Below, piece by piece: positions 22,884-38,551 of a DNA stretch of 64,000 bases. A program made the translations under genes and the position numbers. The notes beneath the pieces were generated by a model. The model ran no database searches. It had not been told where the DNA came from and saw only the letters and a list, made by a program, of their open reading frames with translations. Location of the stretch: NCBI GenBank assembly GCA_036897095.1, contig JAYMSP010000014.1:1-64000 (forward strand), read 5' to 3'. Origin of the DNA: Plantago elongata (lineage: Eukaryota; Streptophyta; Magnoliopsida; Lamiales; Plantaginaceae). How positions within the stretch are numbered: position 1 is the first letter of the stretch; each line of letters begins with the position of its first letter.

Positions 22884-24080
22884 TTAATTGCTTTTCCAGT
22901 GCTCTTATTATTATTCATTTACTTTCTTTCTCCTTATTTCCTGGAAGTTTGCAAGCCAAAATCCTTCATAAAACATTGCCTTTTTTTTTTCCCCTCTTCC
23001 TCATAAATTAACAACAATTATAATTAAAATGTATAATCCGACATAGTGTCACCTAGTAGTCTTACTCTCTCACTTTAGTAAAGCATGATTATTAAAATTC
23101 ATTGGGACTCAATTGATATAGTGAAAAGGTGAGATCATTTAAGTTGAAACCACAATATAGATATAAAAATATTGAACTCACGTCGATTTTTCAAGATGGA
23201 TGAAAGCTTATACGCTTATTATGGTATGGATGAAAGCTTATTATGGTCAATCCTCTTGAACGGCCCAACTATGCGAACAATGATAAGTTAGTTTGTGAAA
23301 GCTGAGTCACCTGAGACGCTCACTACCACTACATCATTGTGTTCCATAACAAACTTTTGTCTTATAATTTTCAAAATAATGTTTTGACAATTGCTAATAA
23401 ACTTCTATATGTAATCATGTGAAAATCAAACGTATACTACTACATCACGAGCACCATTTAACTCTGAAAATAATGTTTATTAGTTTAAAAAGTATAATTT
23501 GCATGTTTGGAATATTTACTCTAGTTGGCTTGGTTTGTATATTTTTAATGAAAAAAATAAAACGACTCCTTAAAGTAGCTTGAATGTGTAAACTTCTTTA
23601 TAGTTTATAGTTTAATGCAAGTTTAGTCATCTCCAAAAAAAAAAAAAAACCTCCGAAAACAATGTCCCAATTGCCACTTTATAGTGGAGCTTACCTCTGC
23701 TCAAATCCAAGCCCCTATCCTTCTATTGCTATGCTGGAGTAGAAAATACCATCACAATATCAAGGCAGTAACTATATAGTCCATGTCTCCATGCATTGAC
23801 AACATGATCAAATTACCAAATCACAAGAGGTTTGTAATTCAGAAAGAGAAACAGGGCAACGAAAGAGGTGGAAGATTGTTGCTGAAGAGTTTGAACTTTG
23901 AAGGGAAGCACAAGGACTTTTATTCCACACATTATTCTATAGTCTGCCTTCTCTTGCATGTGTTTTCTACAAATAGTTTGTTACAAACCTATTAGCGAAA
24001 CCACAGCATCATAAAGTTCAGTAATCGATCATTTCAGATAGTGCTTTGGCCCTCTCGTGCTAACTGGAATTGCAGGACTT
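22884..24080. other. spacer between PDX3 promoter and ALDH10 3' end
   Basis: About 1.2 kb, AT-rich, without a supported gene. It should contain the PDX3 promoter and the ALDH10 3' untranslated region. Confidence 0.55.
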
Positions 24081-27000
24081 TCATAGCTTTGATGGAGACT
24101 TGTACCAACCCCATGCATCACTAGATATATACTGTGTGACCTGCTTTACGTTCAAGTAATTGTCGATTCCCCTAAAAGAAAATTTTAAAAAAAATGCAAG
24201 CAGAGTGCGTATGATTAGCAATTGTTAATTTCAAACTCAATACAATTAGAAATTTACACAAGATATCTCATAAAAATGGGAAAAGTCATTATTTACCATT
24301 CACCAAGTTCACGGCCAAAACCACTGCGCTTTTTACCTCCCCAGGGAGCCTGGGAGAAGCAAGGCTGTGAGCAGTTCACCCAGACAATTCCGCACTGAAA
24401 TGCCTGCAAGGTTGAAAAGGCAAAATAGAGAGAAGAAAATTAACATACTTACCATTATGTACAAATCAAATTTGGTTGGTGAGGTTAATGGTACAGCATA
24501 CAACATACAAATGGAAATGTTCTTACCTTAGTCATGCGCTCACACCTATCCAGATCATCTGATAATACAGCAGCACCCAATCCGTAACTGTATGAAAGAT
24601 CCGGTTTAGAAATTATCATTCAATATATCAAGAGAATAAATCTAAATCATAAGTATAGGAAGGGGCCATGTTTCTCAGCAACCTGGAGTTTTTTTAGTTA
24701 CCATACACTCCCTTAAATTAGACTAAAATTACCTAGACCCACATCAAGAAGGGAAGAGCAATGGTGTCGGAGAGGTATGTGTAAATATGTTCCAAGTACA
24801 GAGAATTAATGCAAATTTCAGCATACATATAATGATTTGAGTAAGTTCTAAAACTTCAGAGGGAATCAGGGCCAAGAAACGGCAAGGCAGAAGTAAGAAT
24901 GATGGATTAAGGTGAAGTGATAAAGTGAATTAGCATCATGTGTATTAAATGTTAACTCACTGGGTATCGTTTGCCAACTCAATGGCTTCACTTTCAGTGG
25001 AAAATGTTTTAACACAGAGAACTGGTCCAAATACTTCCTCTCTCCAGATTTGCATGTTGGTCTTTACATCTGTTATAATGGTTGGTTCAATAAAGAACCC
25101 TTTCTTCAAATGCTGCATCATCAATCACATATAAGATGCCAACATCAGAAGCTGATTCGAGTGGAGCCATGCTAGTATGGATGAGGGAGAATTCTACCTC
25201 AGGTCGAGAACCCCCAGACAAAATGGTTGCACCTTCCTCTTTAGCTGTTGAGATGAATTTCATCACCTTCTCATACTGTGGCAAAACAATATTCATGGAA
25301 TAAGTGCCAGAAAGTTTAAGTTTTGATACCAGCAAAGGTACCTATAATTGTAATGAATGAAGAAGGAACACTTGGCATGTTGAGTGCAACATAGAACCCT
25401 GTAGTTCCCTAATACTATTACAGATTAGTCCCTCTATTTTACGAAAGCTCATCTACGAGCTTTGGAGAATAATTATTTTAGGGGCAGTACATCTAAGCTT
25501 TGCATGCATTAACCAGCTACATGCATTTATATACCAACAGTAAGTGGCTGATCTTTTCCATTCCCCGACAAGAGGGAAGCTTCCATTACTAAGCAACCTT
25601 CCGTGCAACAGATGCAATTATTTATTGTTATTATCATGGACACTACAGAAAAATTTCTAAATATTCTTCATGTTTTCAGAGTATTGGTTTCCCAGTCTCT
25701 TGTTTCATAGTTACTACTCGTTGGTTGTTACCCTCTTCTTCTTTCAAAGAAACCCTTAATCTAATGCCAAGTAGTGATATGTGACTATGCATGATAATTT
25801 GTACTCTTAAATAAATATGAAATCTTACCTGTCCTTGGCTAACTACAGGGCCAAGCCTGCAACCTTCCTCCAAGGGCTCTGAAATTTTAATGTTCTCACA
25901 CCACTTTTTGAGCTTGTCTAGAAATACTTCCGCAATGCTTTCCTGAAGAATTTCTCATACATTAAGTTGATATTTCTCATAACATTAAAATCACAGTGTT
26001 TACGTGAATAATTTAAGACAGTGCGACATGTGCTGTATACGAGAACTTACAAATGAAATTTCATAATGCCACATTTACATTCACCTTGACGGGAAAGCAA
26101 AAAAAAATAAAAAGAGGCTTGTACACCGAAGAAATTAACTTCGCACACAGTAAAAAGGTACCAAAACTCTAATGAACCAAAGCCTAGTACTAAAAGAGCA
26201 GGTTAACAGCTGAGAAGATACAAACTTACCCTATGACAACCAAGCCTCTTTTGGCATTCAGGGGAAAAACTTATTAAAACTATAATTCTTTGTCAACTTC
26301 ATATAAACATTGTCACAGGCATAGTGCAATATATCAAGTAGAGTCATCGAATTTCACATATGGGGATATAACATATAGTACAATACAAAGCTACTATAGT
26401 ACATCCAGTGTAAGTTTACGAAGTATTTGTCTTGCTTCATACTTACATGGACAAGGAGTCGTGAAGTAGCACTGCATATCTGACCATTTGTCCAAAAGCA
26501 ACCGAAGAGAGTCCATTCAGCAGCTGTACATATGAAGACAATAAATTACATCGTAATCATTCATCAGTATGACAGGCAACAATGAGGTTATCTATTTCAA
26601 GTGTTATTTCTTCACAAATAATTTGTACATCAAATCCACTAAGTATGTGAGCTGTTGTCAAATATGATTCCATATAACTTTACAGAATAACAGGAGACAA
26701 CAAGGCTATTTTCTTCAACTATTAGTTCTTCGTAAAAACTCTACCCAATCCACCGGATACTGGCTAATGGCTACTAACAAATATTTCACCAATTATATTG
26801 TATCACTCTGATAAAATGAGCAAATAATAGGAGTTCCATGAAAAGATGTATGCTAGAAACTAAACTAAAAAATAACTCCCAAACCTTTATCAAGATCAAC
26901 ATCCTCAAACACAACTATTGGACTTTTTCCACCAAGTTCAAGCGTAACTGGCTGCAATGAGTTTTTAAAAACGTTAAAAGTAAAAAAAAAATGGAAGATT

Positions 27001-29762
27001 AAAGAAACTCAGAAGTCGGACATAACTATATTCCTTAAACATACTTTAACAACTTGTGCTGCAGCAGTCATAACTTTACTTCCAGTAGCGCTACTCCCAG
27101 TAAATGCTATCTATTTATCAATATAAAATACAAGTGAGTATGCCATAATATTCATTTCTATACATATATTTGATGAATATGCCTGAAATTTATACCTTAT
27201 CTACATCGGGGTGAGATGCCAATGGACTACCAGCTTCTGGCCCCAGTCCAGTCAAAATGTTAAGAACACCAGGCGGAAGCCCAACTTCTTTGCAAATTTC
27301 ACCGAACTCCAAACAGGTGCTACAGTTAGAATATGAAAGGTTAGATGAACAACAAATAGCATAAAAATCCATAAGCGATGGAACATTTCAAAAAATCTTA
27401 CAGAGAAGCCAATTCAGAGGGTTTAAGTATTGCAGTACATCCAGCTGCCAGAGCAGGGGCAACTTTCCAAGTTGCCATTAACATAGGGTAATTCCTGAGC
27501 AAGAAGAATTTTCAACGGAATTACTATTGGTGCTAAGCCGATTCTGGAAAGATCCCACCAAAATCTGGATAGTTAAGCATGAATTTAACTACGAAGCACA
27601 TCTTGGAAAATAATCATAGAACCATGAAGTTAAATGTGGTGCTTTGCAGAATTCTCTATCATGCAGGACTCTCCAGTGATAATTATTAGGTCGCTGTTGC
27701 CTTTAAAATTAAAATCTTCTCCATCACATTCACCAGTAGCTTCAGGAAATTATGCTTAATAGAGCTGCATTGAGGCAACTTTCATGTTAGGCTAGGTTCG
27801 CTGCACTAGATTGAAAACGTATTCCTGTTTGACGAAAAACAATACTTAGCAATCCTGCTGTATTTATCACGACCTTGTTCACTTCCATGGTGCATTCATA
27901 TCCAGCCATAGCTGACACCAAGTTCTGTGTTCTAAAATATGGTTAAAGAGATAGATCAGGAATATGTCAGGGCCCAAAAATGAGGCAGATCTCTCACTCA
28001 TGCAAGTTTCACTGGCAGGAAATTTTACAACAGCTTACTGTTTAAATATTCAATGCCCCGCAAACTACAGAATCCAGTATATTCCAGAAGTGTCTGCTTA
28101 GATCATTGAGCTAGCAAGAATATTCAGTTTGATCAAGTGAATCTTTAATATGAATCCTGTTATTGGCAGAACCAGGCATGACAAATTGAAACAAGTGAAT
28201 ACTTTATTACGTATGGTGATGTACCATGTGAAACTAACAGAAGGAAAAGCAGACTACCTCATCTTGTACTGATAGTACTTAGTAAGGCTTTCCTTAGATC
28301 TAGTTATCAAAACGGAACCAATCAGAACATATTTCCTTTCTAAATTTTTATAACCACAAGTGTAACCTAAAGATAGGGTGGGGATACAAAACAAGTATAG
28401 CACTCCTACAATACGAGTATTACTTTTTGGAGAAAGGAGTGTGTAGAGGATTAATTAATTTCTTTTCAGTTTTGTGATATAATTAAATGAATCTCAAATA
28501 TACTGAATAAACATAACCTACCATGGCGTAATCAAGCCAACCACCCCAAGGGGTTCCCTTAAAACATGACAATTAAATGTATCCATGGGAAGGGCAACTG
28601 GAGTTTTCTGTCTTGAATCCAATGCTTCAGCAATATCAGCATAGTACTCAAAACATCCAGCAACATCATCCTGAACCAGAAAATAGAGTGAGTTATTATG
28701 TCATGCGGAGAAAGCAGGAAAATGTGAACAGAGGTACCGATACGTACGATGTCCCAAGCAGCTTCTTCAAGTGGTTTTCCACAATCAAGTGCTTCGAGTT
28801 TTGCTAGCTCAGGCTTCTTTTCTGTGACCTATATATTAGAGATAATTGATCACGGATCTACGAAAATCACAAGTAGTCCCCCACCCCAATGTCAAACTAC
28901 ATGTATGCATATATGCATTTCAAAACAGAATCAGCCTGCAGCCGCGTTTCCAAAAAATGGCATATAGGCCGTAAATGTTACTACAATATTTCAGACTATT
29001 CTACGGAATGCAATGGTGTTTCCAAAAAAATGGCATATATGCCCGACTTCGTAAATGATACTAAAAAATGATTGAAATTCAATTCTATGGAGCACTCTAC
29101 ACTTATACGGTAAATGAAAGACAAACATTAGCCTCATCTAGAACACAATATCAATCAGCTACCAAACACAAAATACAAAAACATGATGCAGGTTAGGTGA
29201 TAACAAAACAATCCCAAACGACAAAAAAATGAATAGACCTTTGCAGCAATGGCTCGTAAGTATTTGGCACGATGAGCTCCAGTAGCCGAAGACCATTCAT
29301 TATCTCCCCTTCGGAGAAACGCTTTCCTGGCAGCTTCTACAGCAACATTAACATCCTCAGCAGTGGCAGCAGGAATATCACCTGCAAAACATTCATCACC
29401 AGAGAGATCAAATCCTCTTCTAAGCTTCAGAAAATCTAAGATCCCAATCATAACAATCAAAAAACACATAGACCTAATCAGTTGCTTTACACACATGTAT
29501 CAACGATTTAAGTTGTAAAATTAGTTCAGGTGATTGATCAAGGCAAAAGGCACATGAGATAATCAACATTGAAACAAAAACAAAAAAGCTGAAGATAGCT
29601 AAAAAGTAGGAAATGATCGATGAGAAGATGATTGGATTGATTGAGACCTATAGTTTGTTCGGTAGAGGGATTGATGACAGGTAGGCGATTTCGCTTGACT
29701 GGCTCTTTCCATTCGCCGCCGATGAAGAGTTGGCGAGTTGGAATTGGTGTTGAGGAAGCCAT
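24081..29762 (-). CDS. ALDH10 aminoaldehyde / betaine aldehyde dehydrogenase, peroxisomal
   Basis: NAD-dependent oxidation of omega-aminoaldehydes such as 4-aminobutanal and 3-aminopropanal from polyamine breakdown; some isoforms also make glycine betaine. Fifteen exons join in phase to 505 residues: 29648-29762, 29239-29381, 28748-28828, 28522-28670, 27402-27494, 27196-27319, 27045-27110, 26885-26951, 26447-26523, 25829-25942, 25198-25275, 24961-25112, 24527-24587, 24297-24403 and 24081-24171. The substrate and cofactor region reads [20 protein letters not shown], the general base [10 protein letters not shown] and the catalytic Cys [13 protein letters not shown]. The C terminus WYKSPSKL ends in SKL, a canonical peroxisome signal. 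Residue 446 (FQCGIVWVN, spinach position 441) is Ile, the form linked to poor betaine-aldehyde use. A TATA-like motif lies about 90 bp upstream. Confidence 0.95.
28944..29064. repeat. 72-bp direct repeat in ALDH10 intron
   Basis: The run GTTTCCAAAAAATGGCATAT followed by a CGTAAATG..ACTA motif occurs at about 28946 and again at about 29018, with small changes. It is intronic and non-coding. Confidence 0.65.
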
Positions 29763-29853
29763 TGTTGGTCTGCTCGAGCTATATGCTACCACTTTTTTCT
29801 CTACTGTGTATGACAGAGTGAGAAAGGATCTAGGAAAGTGGAAAGTAAATGGA

Positions 29854-29859
29854 TATATA
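29854..29859 (-). promoter_or_regulatory. TATA-box candidate of ALDH10 gene
   Basis: TATATA in the context GTATATATCC lies about 92 bp upstream of the ALDH10 ATG. This is a sequence match only. Confidence 0.45.
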
Positions 29860-29879
29860 CTATTACTTAAATTGAGATG

Positions 29880-30788
29880 AAATCGTGCACAATATTCAAA
29901 GTTCCACAATCCAAAAGATGAATCATATCACATGATTCATTTCAGGTTATTTTAACAACATAGATTAAAATTGTAAATTAGCTTATCATTATCACAAGTT
30001 CATTTTAAAATATTGACATTTATGAATTATGATTTGATGATGTAATCTACGTTTTGGACCATGTCTTTGTTAGATCCTAATGATGTTGGAGTAGAAGAAA
30101 AAAGAGATTCATAAAGAATTTTAAAAGCTTAATCTAATGATTATATATGTAAAATTTCATATTTCGTGGACTTCATTCTTAACTTCTTAAACTCTTTGTA
30201 CTTTAAAAGTTTATATAAATTATGTTAAATTTTTATTAAATGTTAAGAAGGGTTATAATTATTTTTTGAAATACACATGTAAATATGTATCTATAAAATT
30301 TATACTTTTGCCCATATGGATGTTAAATGTGGCATGTCTTGTATAGTTATAATTGGTGACTAATTTAAAAGTTATATGTGTGTACATCAATCAAATAAAT
30401 AAGACTTTAAATATTAATAATTAATCAATTTGAAGAATAAATATATCATCATGCAAACAGTAGTCACCGATAACTACTTGTATAATTGAACTTAACCCAA
30501 TTAGTAATTTAGACATTGCCTATATTATTACACAGACACACATCCAAATCTGCTCAAACTTTATCGATCAACATCTTGAACTAGCAACCTCTTTGATGGT
30601 ATTGTTGATACATTTCTAATACCTAATTTTGTAAGTTGGTGCATAGTGTTGACACATCACTCCGACTCCTAAGTTAAAAAAGAACACTAATTTCTCGAAC
30701 CTACTAAGTTCTAGTATGTGTTGAGTGGTGAATCAGAAACTGTGTTGAGCGTTAATGAATTTGTAAATCTATGATTTTGGTGGTGCAC
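29880..30788. other. AT-rich spacer
   Basis: No supported gene. Simple AT-rich sequence between the ALDH10 promoter and a Harbinger remnant. Confidence 0.6.
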
Positions 30789-31460
30789 TTAGACCGTCCA
30801 TTGTTAGCAGTCGCGTAGCTGTTCCGGTAGCAACCGATTGAGTTACCGTTTTGGGGTTGGCCCCATTGGGGCCAGCCCAAAAAACGACTGGGACACGTGA
30901 CACTTCTTTTTTATTATTTAAAAATTAATATGTTTAATAATAAAAAAAATACTCCAACGACTATAAACGGCCATATTTTTTGGGGATATATAAATAGAGG
31001 ACCATCACACCTCCAAACACTCTTTCTTTCTCTCTATTAAACTCAAAACACTCTTTTAATCACTATCAAAAACCAAAATGAATCCTAATATCGTTGCTTG
31101 GTTGACGGACAAAGATCCGGCTGAAATCGAACAAATGTTGAGCAATATAGGCTACCACATTTCGGAATCATCCACCAATCCAAAACAACAACCCAAATAA
31201 ACCATACAATCCATTCAACTCCCAAGATGCATTCCGTCTGGAAGGTTATAAGAGATCGCAGCAAACCGTCCCGGAGACACAACCTCCACAGGTGCAGCTG
31301 CCAGTTCGAGGAAAGGGGAAGATGATCGCATCGAAAGGGCAAAGGGAAAGCAAAGGCCGGGTCATCGAGGGGAAAGGGAAAGAACGTTCCCGAGGAGGAA
31401 GTGGGAGCGTAGCCTAGGAGACCGGTCTAAAGAAGTTCTCGGTTGCAGAGGACCTCGCTC
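30789..31460 (+). mobile_element. PIF/Harbinger remnant carrying ORF1 5' part
   Basis: The left end TTAGACCGTCCATTG resembles the ends at 47819 and 51146. A promoter-like stretch follows (CCAACGACTATAAACGG then TATATAAATAGAG) and an ATG at 31078 starting MNPNIVAWLTDKDPAEIEQ. Reading continues after a frame change near 31195 as PYNPFNSQDAFRLEGY, then a Lys/Gly-rich stretch and KFSVAEDLALST, the start of a trihelix/SANT-like domain typical of Harbinger ORF1 proteins (often annotated glutathione S-transferase T3-like in plants). The trihelix body and the transposase are missing. This is a plain DNA transposon fossil; the right end was not found. Confidence 0.65.
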
Positions 31461-32802
31461 TATCAACACGTTCATGGCGGTTAGTGTGATGATCCATGTG
31501 TAGGTAGGTATGAAAGTGTAGTATACGACGATTTTTACTCAGCACGTACTAGCTGTACGAGTCCAAGGAGTCCAGATACTCGATGTCTTTGAGAATGCTG
31601 AAACATATACAAGTTGAAGATTTCAAACTAATGCAACGTAAAATTTTAGAAACTAGAGAATTAGGGGTGGGTTGGGAGGCCCGCGCGAGAGAGTTCTGCA
31701 AAGTAAGCAGCGTCAACACCCGGCCAGCCTATAACCCCTCCAAAAATTACTGCACATAAATATGATAGTGCTGCGTCCAGTTCTCACTGTCCGCTTTGTT
31801 TTCCTTACTCATTAGTTTAAGGCAAATTCTCCAGTTGTACCTACTCTCTTATTTATTCACTCCTCACTCTACCAAATACATACTTACCGATATGGGACAA
31901 AACATAATTTTGGTGCAATAGGTTGTGAATTTTTCACGCATCTTGGATACATTGTATCTTGAACATCAGTAATCACTGTAGGGCATTGGTTATATCATCG
32001 TGTAGCTTGTGACATGAGCTTTTCAGTGATATGTTAGACTTGTGAAAAAAGAAGTATCGAGGCTTGGTATTATTGACTCAAAAGTAGTAGGATGAAGCGT
32101 GTCTAACGTATTGAGAAGAATGTTCACATCAGAGAAATTTGAGCATTTAGTCTTGGTTTTGGGCGTTCTTGATGTTGCTACGAAGCTTGTGAGAGGAACT
32201 TCGTAATGATATAATTGTTGTCACCTCTCCAGGATTGAAATCCATAGTTCCAAGCTAAATCAATCTGTAAATTTATTCGGTAAGTGATTTGAGTTTGTGT
32301 TTCTATTTTCCTTTCATCGAAAAATCAATATTGCAACAGGCGAACCTTAACAGGACACCAATTAAAGCTAACAACTTTAATTTGATTTTGTGTTTCTATT
32401 TTCCTTTATCCCCAATTTTGCAACGGGCGAACCTTAACAGGGCACCATAGCTAACAACTTTCTCGACTACTCGTCTTGTGTCTCAGCTCACTTGCAGTTA
32501 TGCATAAATCAAACTACACCCTGCTGTTATATAATATGCAATGTTTCTGATTTTCATTCCAATAATTACTTGGTATTGCTTTCAAGCATTATCCAAAAAG
32601 GTACATGTGTACAGGGTTTTGACAATTACAAGAATGGTTCATTTGGCTCCGCAGTTCTCATCACAGCTAACTCTATAATAAGCTTACAATCATCAGAAGT
32701 ACAGTTATCCATTGTTCGGAAAAAATGGAAAATAAGGGGACGTATTCACGACAAAATCATGTACTGGAAACTTGTTTGATCAGCTTCATTGTGCAGCTCC
32801 TG
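31461..32802. other. spacer with a tandem duplication
   Basis: No supported gene. It holds a roughly 90 bp tandem duplication (32286-32462) and probably the 3' untranslated region of the endoglucanase gene close to 32800. Confidence 0.5.
32286..32462. repeat. about 90-bp tandem duplication
   Basis: Two adjacent copies share GTGTTTCTATTTTCCTTT, GGCGAACCTTAACAGG and GCTAACAACTTT in the same order. They differ by small indels and substitutions, so the duplication is not very recent. Confidence 0.75.
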
Positions 32803-35720
<2,918 letters not shown>

Positions 35721-35747
35721 TTATTTGAAGCATTTCCAAAAGCTCCA

Positions 35748-35755
35748 TATTTATA
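35748..35755 (-). promoter_or_regulatory. TATA box of endoglucanase gene
   Basis: TATAAATA, a full consensus match, lies on the minus strand about 82 bp upstream of the ATG, which fits a short leader. Confidence 0.6.
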
Positions 35756-36124
35756 GGACTTGTTATGAAGATGATGGAAATAATTGGTTTGGTAGAGAAG
35801 ATTGTAATTAGTGGGAGAAGAGCAATAGGCTAAGTTTGTGCCTCCACGTTGATGATAATTGGCAAATGATTAATTGAATTTGACATTCACCGTATTAGAT
35901 TAGATTGAGCTCTCCACGTTGTGATAATTCAACGTTACAATATTTATCTATGCTTTCAACTTAATGTTATGGTCTTATGGATTATGCATGCTTATTGGGC
36001 TTGATTGTGTGCTGGTCGCTCATGTTAAGCCCAGTTTATTGTAATTTTCAAGCCCAGATCACATTTTCGAGAATTGATATTACTATAACGGGTCTAAATT
36101 CCAGCATGAATACTCGCAATTAAA

Positions 36125-36217
36125 TTTTCTTTTTTAAAACGATTAAAGATGACTCGAACCCCTAACTTATTGGTTAGAGGGAAAGTGACTTATCAACTGA
36201 GCATCATTTTGTTGTTG
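36125..36217 (-). mobile_element. short tRNA-derived SINE, second copy
   Basis: A 93 bp element on the minus strand, of the same family as 12054-12142. It has a box-A-like GCTCAGTTGATAAGTC, the shared CTAACCAATAAGTTA, a box-B-like GGGGTTCGAGTC and an A-rich tail. It is flanked by CTCGCAATTAAA (36113-36124) and CTCGGAATTAAA (36218-36229), a 12 bp target duplication with one mismatch. Confidence 0.83.
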
Positions 36218-36310
36218 CTCGGAATTAAACATTGAATTAAATTTAACCAAAAACGTGCTTGAATTAAACTAAACACGGTGCTAATTTATACCTAACTTTA
36301 ATAATATTTA

Positions 36311-36541
36311 CCGACTCCGTCCCGTTTGAAGCTACTCATTTCATTTTTATTAACTCTTAATCCCATTATATATTCAATATATTCCATTTTTAACTTTCAT
36401 CAAAATCAATAAAAAAATAAAATCAACCAGAAATCATTATTTTAATCAACAATATGTAATCTACTACATTTTCTCACTTCTATAGTTATACTCACTCAAA
36501 AGTAAATAAAATACTTCTAACGGGACGGATGACGGATGAAG
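36311..36541. mobile_element. Stowaway-like MITE
   Basis: About 231 bp with ends CCGACTCCGTCCCGTTTGAAG and, inverted, CTTCATCCGTCATCCGTCCC. It is flanked by TA on both sides (36309-36310 and 36542-36543). A small duplication (GACGGAT) extends the right end. Confidence 0.75.
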
Positions 36542-38212
36542 TATATCACTAAATCCTATCAAAATCACAATACAATAATACCAATACATAAATCTTCAAA
36601 GCTCTTATAATTCATTCATGCGTTTTTAGTTTAATGGGGGTACCAAAGACCCGGATAAATTACATAGAAACACTTGAAGATCAGATGAGTACTGACAGAG
36701 TTCTAAGCCAATACATAGCAATGTGCAGTTTTATCCTTGCTAGGTCATTGTGTACATAAAAAGTCACTCCAAACAATCATCCCAAATTCCAATCAACAAA
36801 GAATTCCTAGGGAACAAGAGATGTGGATTGGATAAAACTAGCTTGTAACTTGCTAGTTGCTACTGCTATATTTTGACCACTACGTATTGATTTGCCTCTC
36901 GATAGATAAAAAAAGTACTTGCAACTCCTCGCGTTAAGTTAGTAATCAATCATAAATTCGTTGAACAAGGCGAATGTATGTCACATTAACTATTAAAAGG
37001 TCTAGTTTACGCAGGAACCTACCTGGCCCCAAAACATAAAGTAGGAATGTGACTCAGCAGCCATCAAAACCTCAGTAACACCAAAATGAAGCAGCAGGAG
37101 TCTCCGGTTAGCAGTTTTTGCGATACTTTTGGTACGTCTCAGAAAAAAAAGGGAATACTAAAACTATAGCAAGTAAAAAGTTGTACAGATTCAAGTTAGA
37201 GATGTTTTTTACTGTACAATAACTGTCACAGCTCTCAGATTTCAAAACGTGATTGAGCAGGCTAACTTTGGTAAGCCTTAGAGATGGCAAACATCATAGA
37301 AAGTGCATCTAGAATTCTTATGGTAGCAGTAGTAGACTTGTAAACAAAATTTCAGAACTTACACTTGCGAAAACAAAAAATTTGCAAGTGGTCGAACCTG
37401 ATAGGAGACATGAAAGCCAATTGAAGAACATAAACTTGGCAGAACATAGTGAAAATTAATATAGGAATAAGACTTGTCATCCACTCTCCATACTTAACAA
37501 CTAACAAATGATGGGAAAATGGAATAGCTTTATGAACAAGTTGCATCATCGTAACAAATGTCACGGTCCACATTTTTACATCAATTATTTGCAGGCATGT
37601 TCCCTCTCCCACTTTTGGCAACCAAACTTTTTAGGTATAAAGCTAATGTTGGCCCTGTTTTGCACATACATTTCACGGGGTTACTAGTTTCTACCATGGT
37701 ACAATTCCATACATGAATTGCATGAAAATTGCACAACCAGTTTCTGTGTTTGGAAGCCGATAGGTTTCTAAAACTGTCCATTACTTTAGATATGGGGACA
37801 GACCGTATCCGTGGATCTTGGTCAAGAATCATGCCATGCATGTTCTAGCCCTCACTAATCATCAGCAATTATGCCATGCCCATAACTTACACTCTCTGTT
37901 ACACGTGTTTAAATCTAAATTGACGTTCCAATACCTCTGTTAAGGGTTCAAGTAATCCTTAACGGTCAGCATAGTTCATCTGACAATCAAAACCACTAGT
38001 TAGTGGTTCCCGAACTAGCCATAAGTCATCAAGGATATAACTCAGCTTCCCTATGGAGTCGAGGATCAATAGTGTTGCAACATACTGTAGAAATCTAACA
38101 CCAGAAACAAAAGCGCAAAGGACACTCCCAGGGAAAGAGAGAGAAGATTCTATTGAAGATCAAAACCTGGTGGAGAAGAGACGAAATAACCTAATGTATA
38201 GCAAATAAAAAA
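36542..38212. other. gene-free spacer
   Basis: About 1.7 kb without a recognisable gene on either strand. Short open stretches on the minus strand around 37350-37840 match no domain I know. Confidence 0.5.
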
Positions 38213-38343
38213 TTACGCGTCATAATGTGTTAATGGCTAGTGATAATGTCAGACCAGAAGTTATTAATGCTAACTTAATTTGCCTTCCGACAATAATTTT
38301 TTGCTCTGGCATTATCGCTAGTCATGTTGAATACGTCATTTAT
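38213..38343. mobile_element. foldback element / imperfect hairpin upstream of WD40 gene
   Basis: Two arms of roughly 50-60 bases face each other: AATGGCTAGTGATAATGTCAG on the left and, inverted, CATGACTAGCGATAATGCCAG on the right, with further pairing outside (around CGTCAT / ATGACG) and inside (AGTTATT / AATAATT). It is best read as a small MITE; a hairpin RNA precursor is also possible. No terminal duplication is clear. Confidence 0.6.
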
Positions 38344-38551
38344 CAATATAGCATGACGGTGTTTACTGAATCCAAAAGTGTTGCTTACGCAATTAAAAAA
38401 AAAAGATAAATGGATTATCTAGGTACCTATAACAAGATGCATGATGGGCCATTAATCAGAGCACTTAATGTTTCCACTAGCTTATGTTTCAGCTCCAAGC
38501 TCATTTTATATATGCATTTTCCTCCTCATTCCATGCACTCAACTTCATAAA

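Noticed and set aside
37352-37841. A small minus-strand gene between the endoglucanase and WD40 genes
   Set aside because: Two overlapping short frames with no recognisable domain or start context.
38468-38551. A 28-residue hydrophobic N-terminal extension of the WD40 protein, as a signal peptide
   Set aside because: The family is soluble and starts close to the second ATG at 38552, so the extension is probably untranslated leader.
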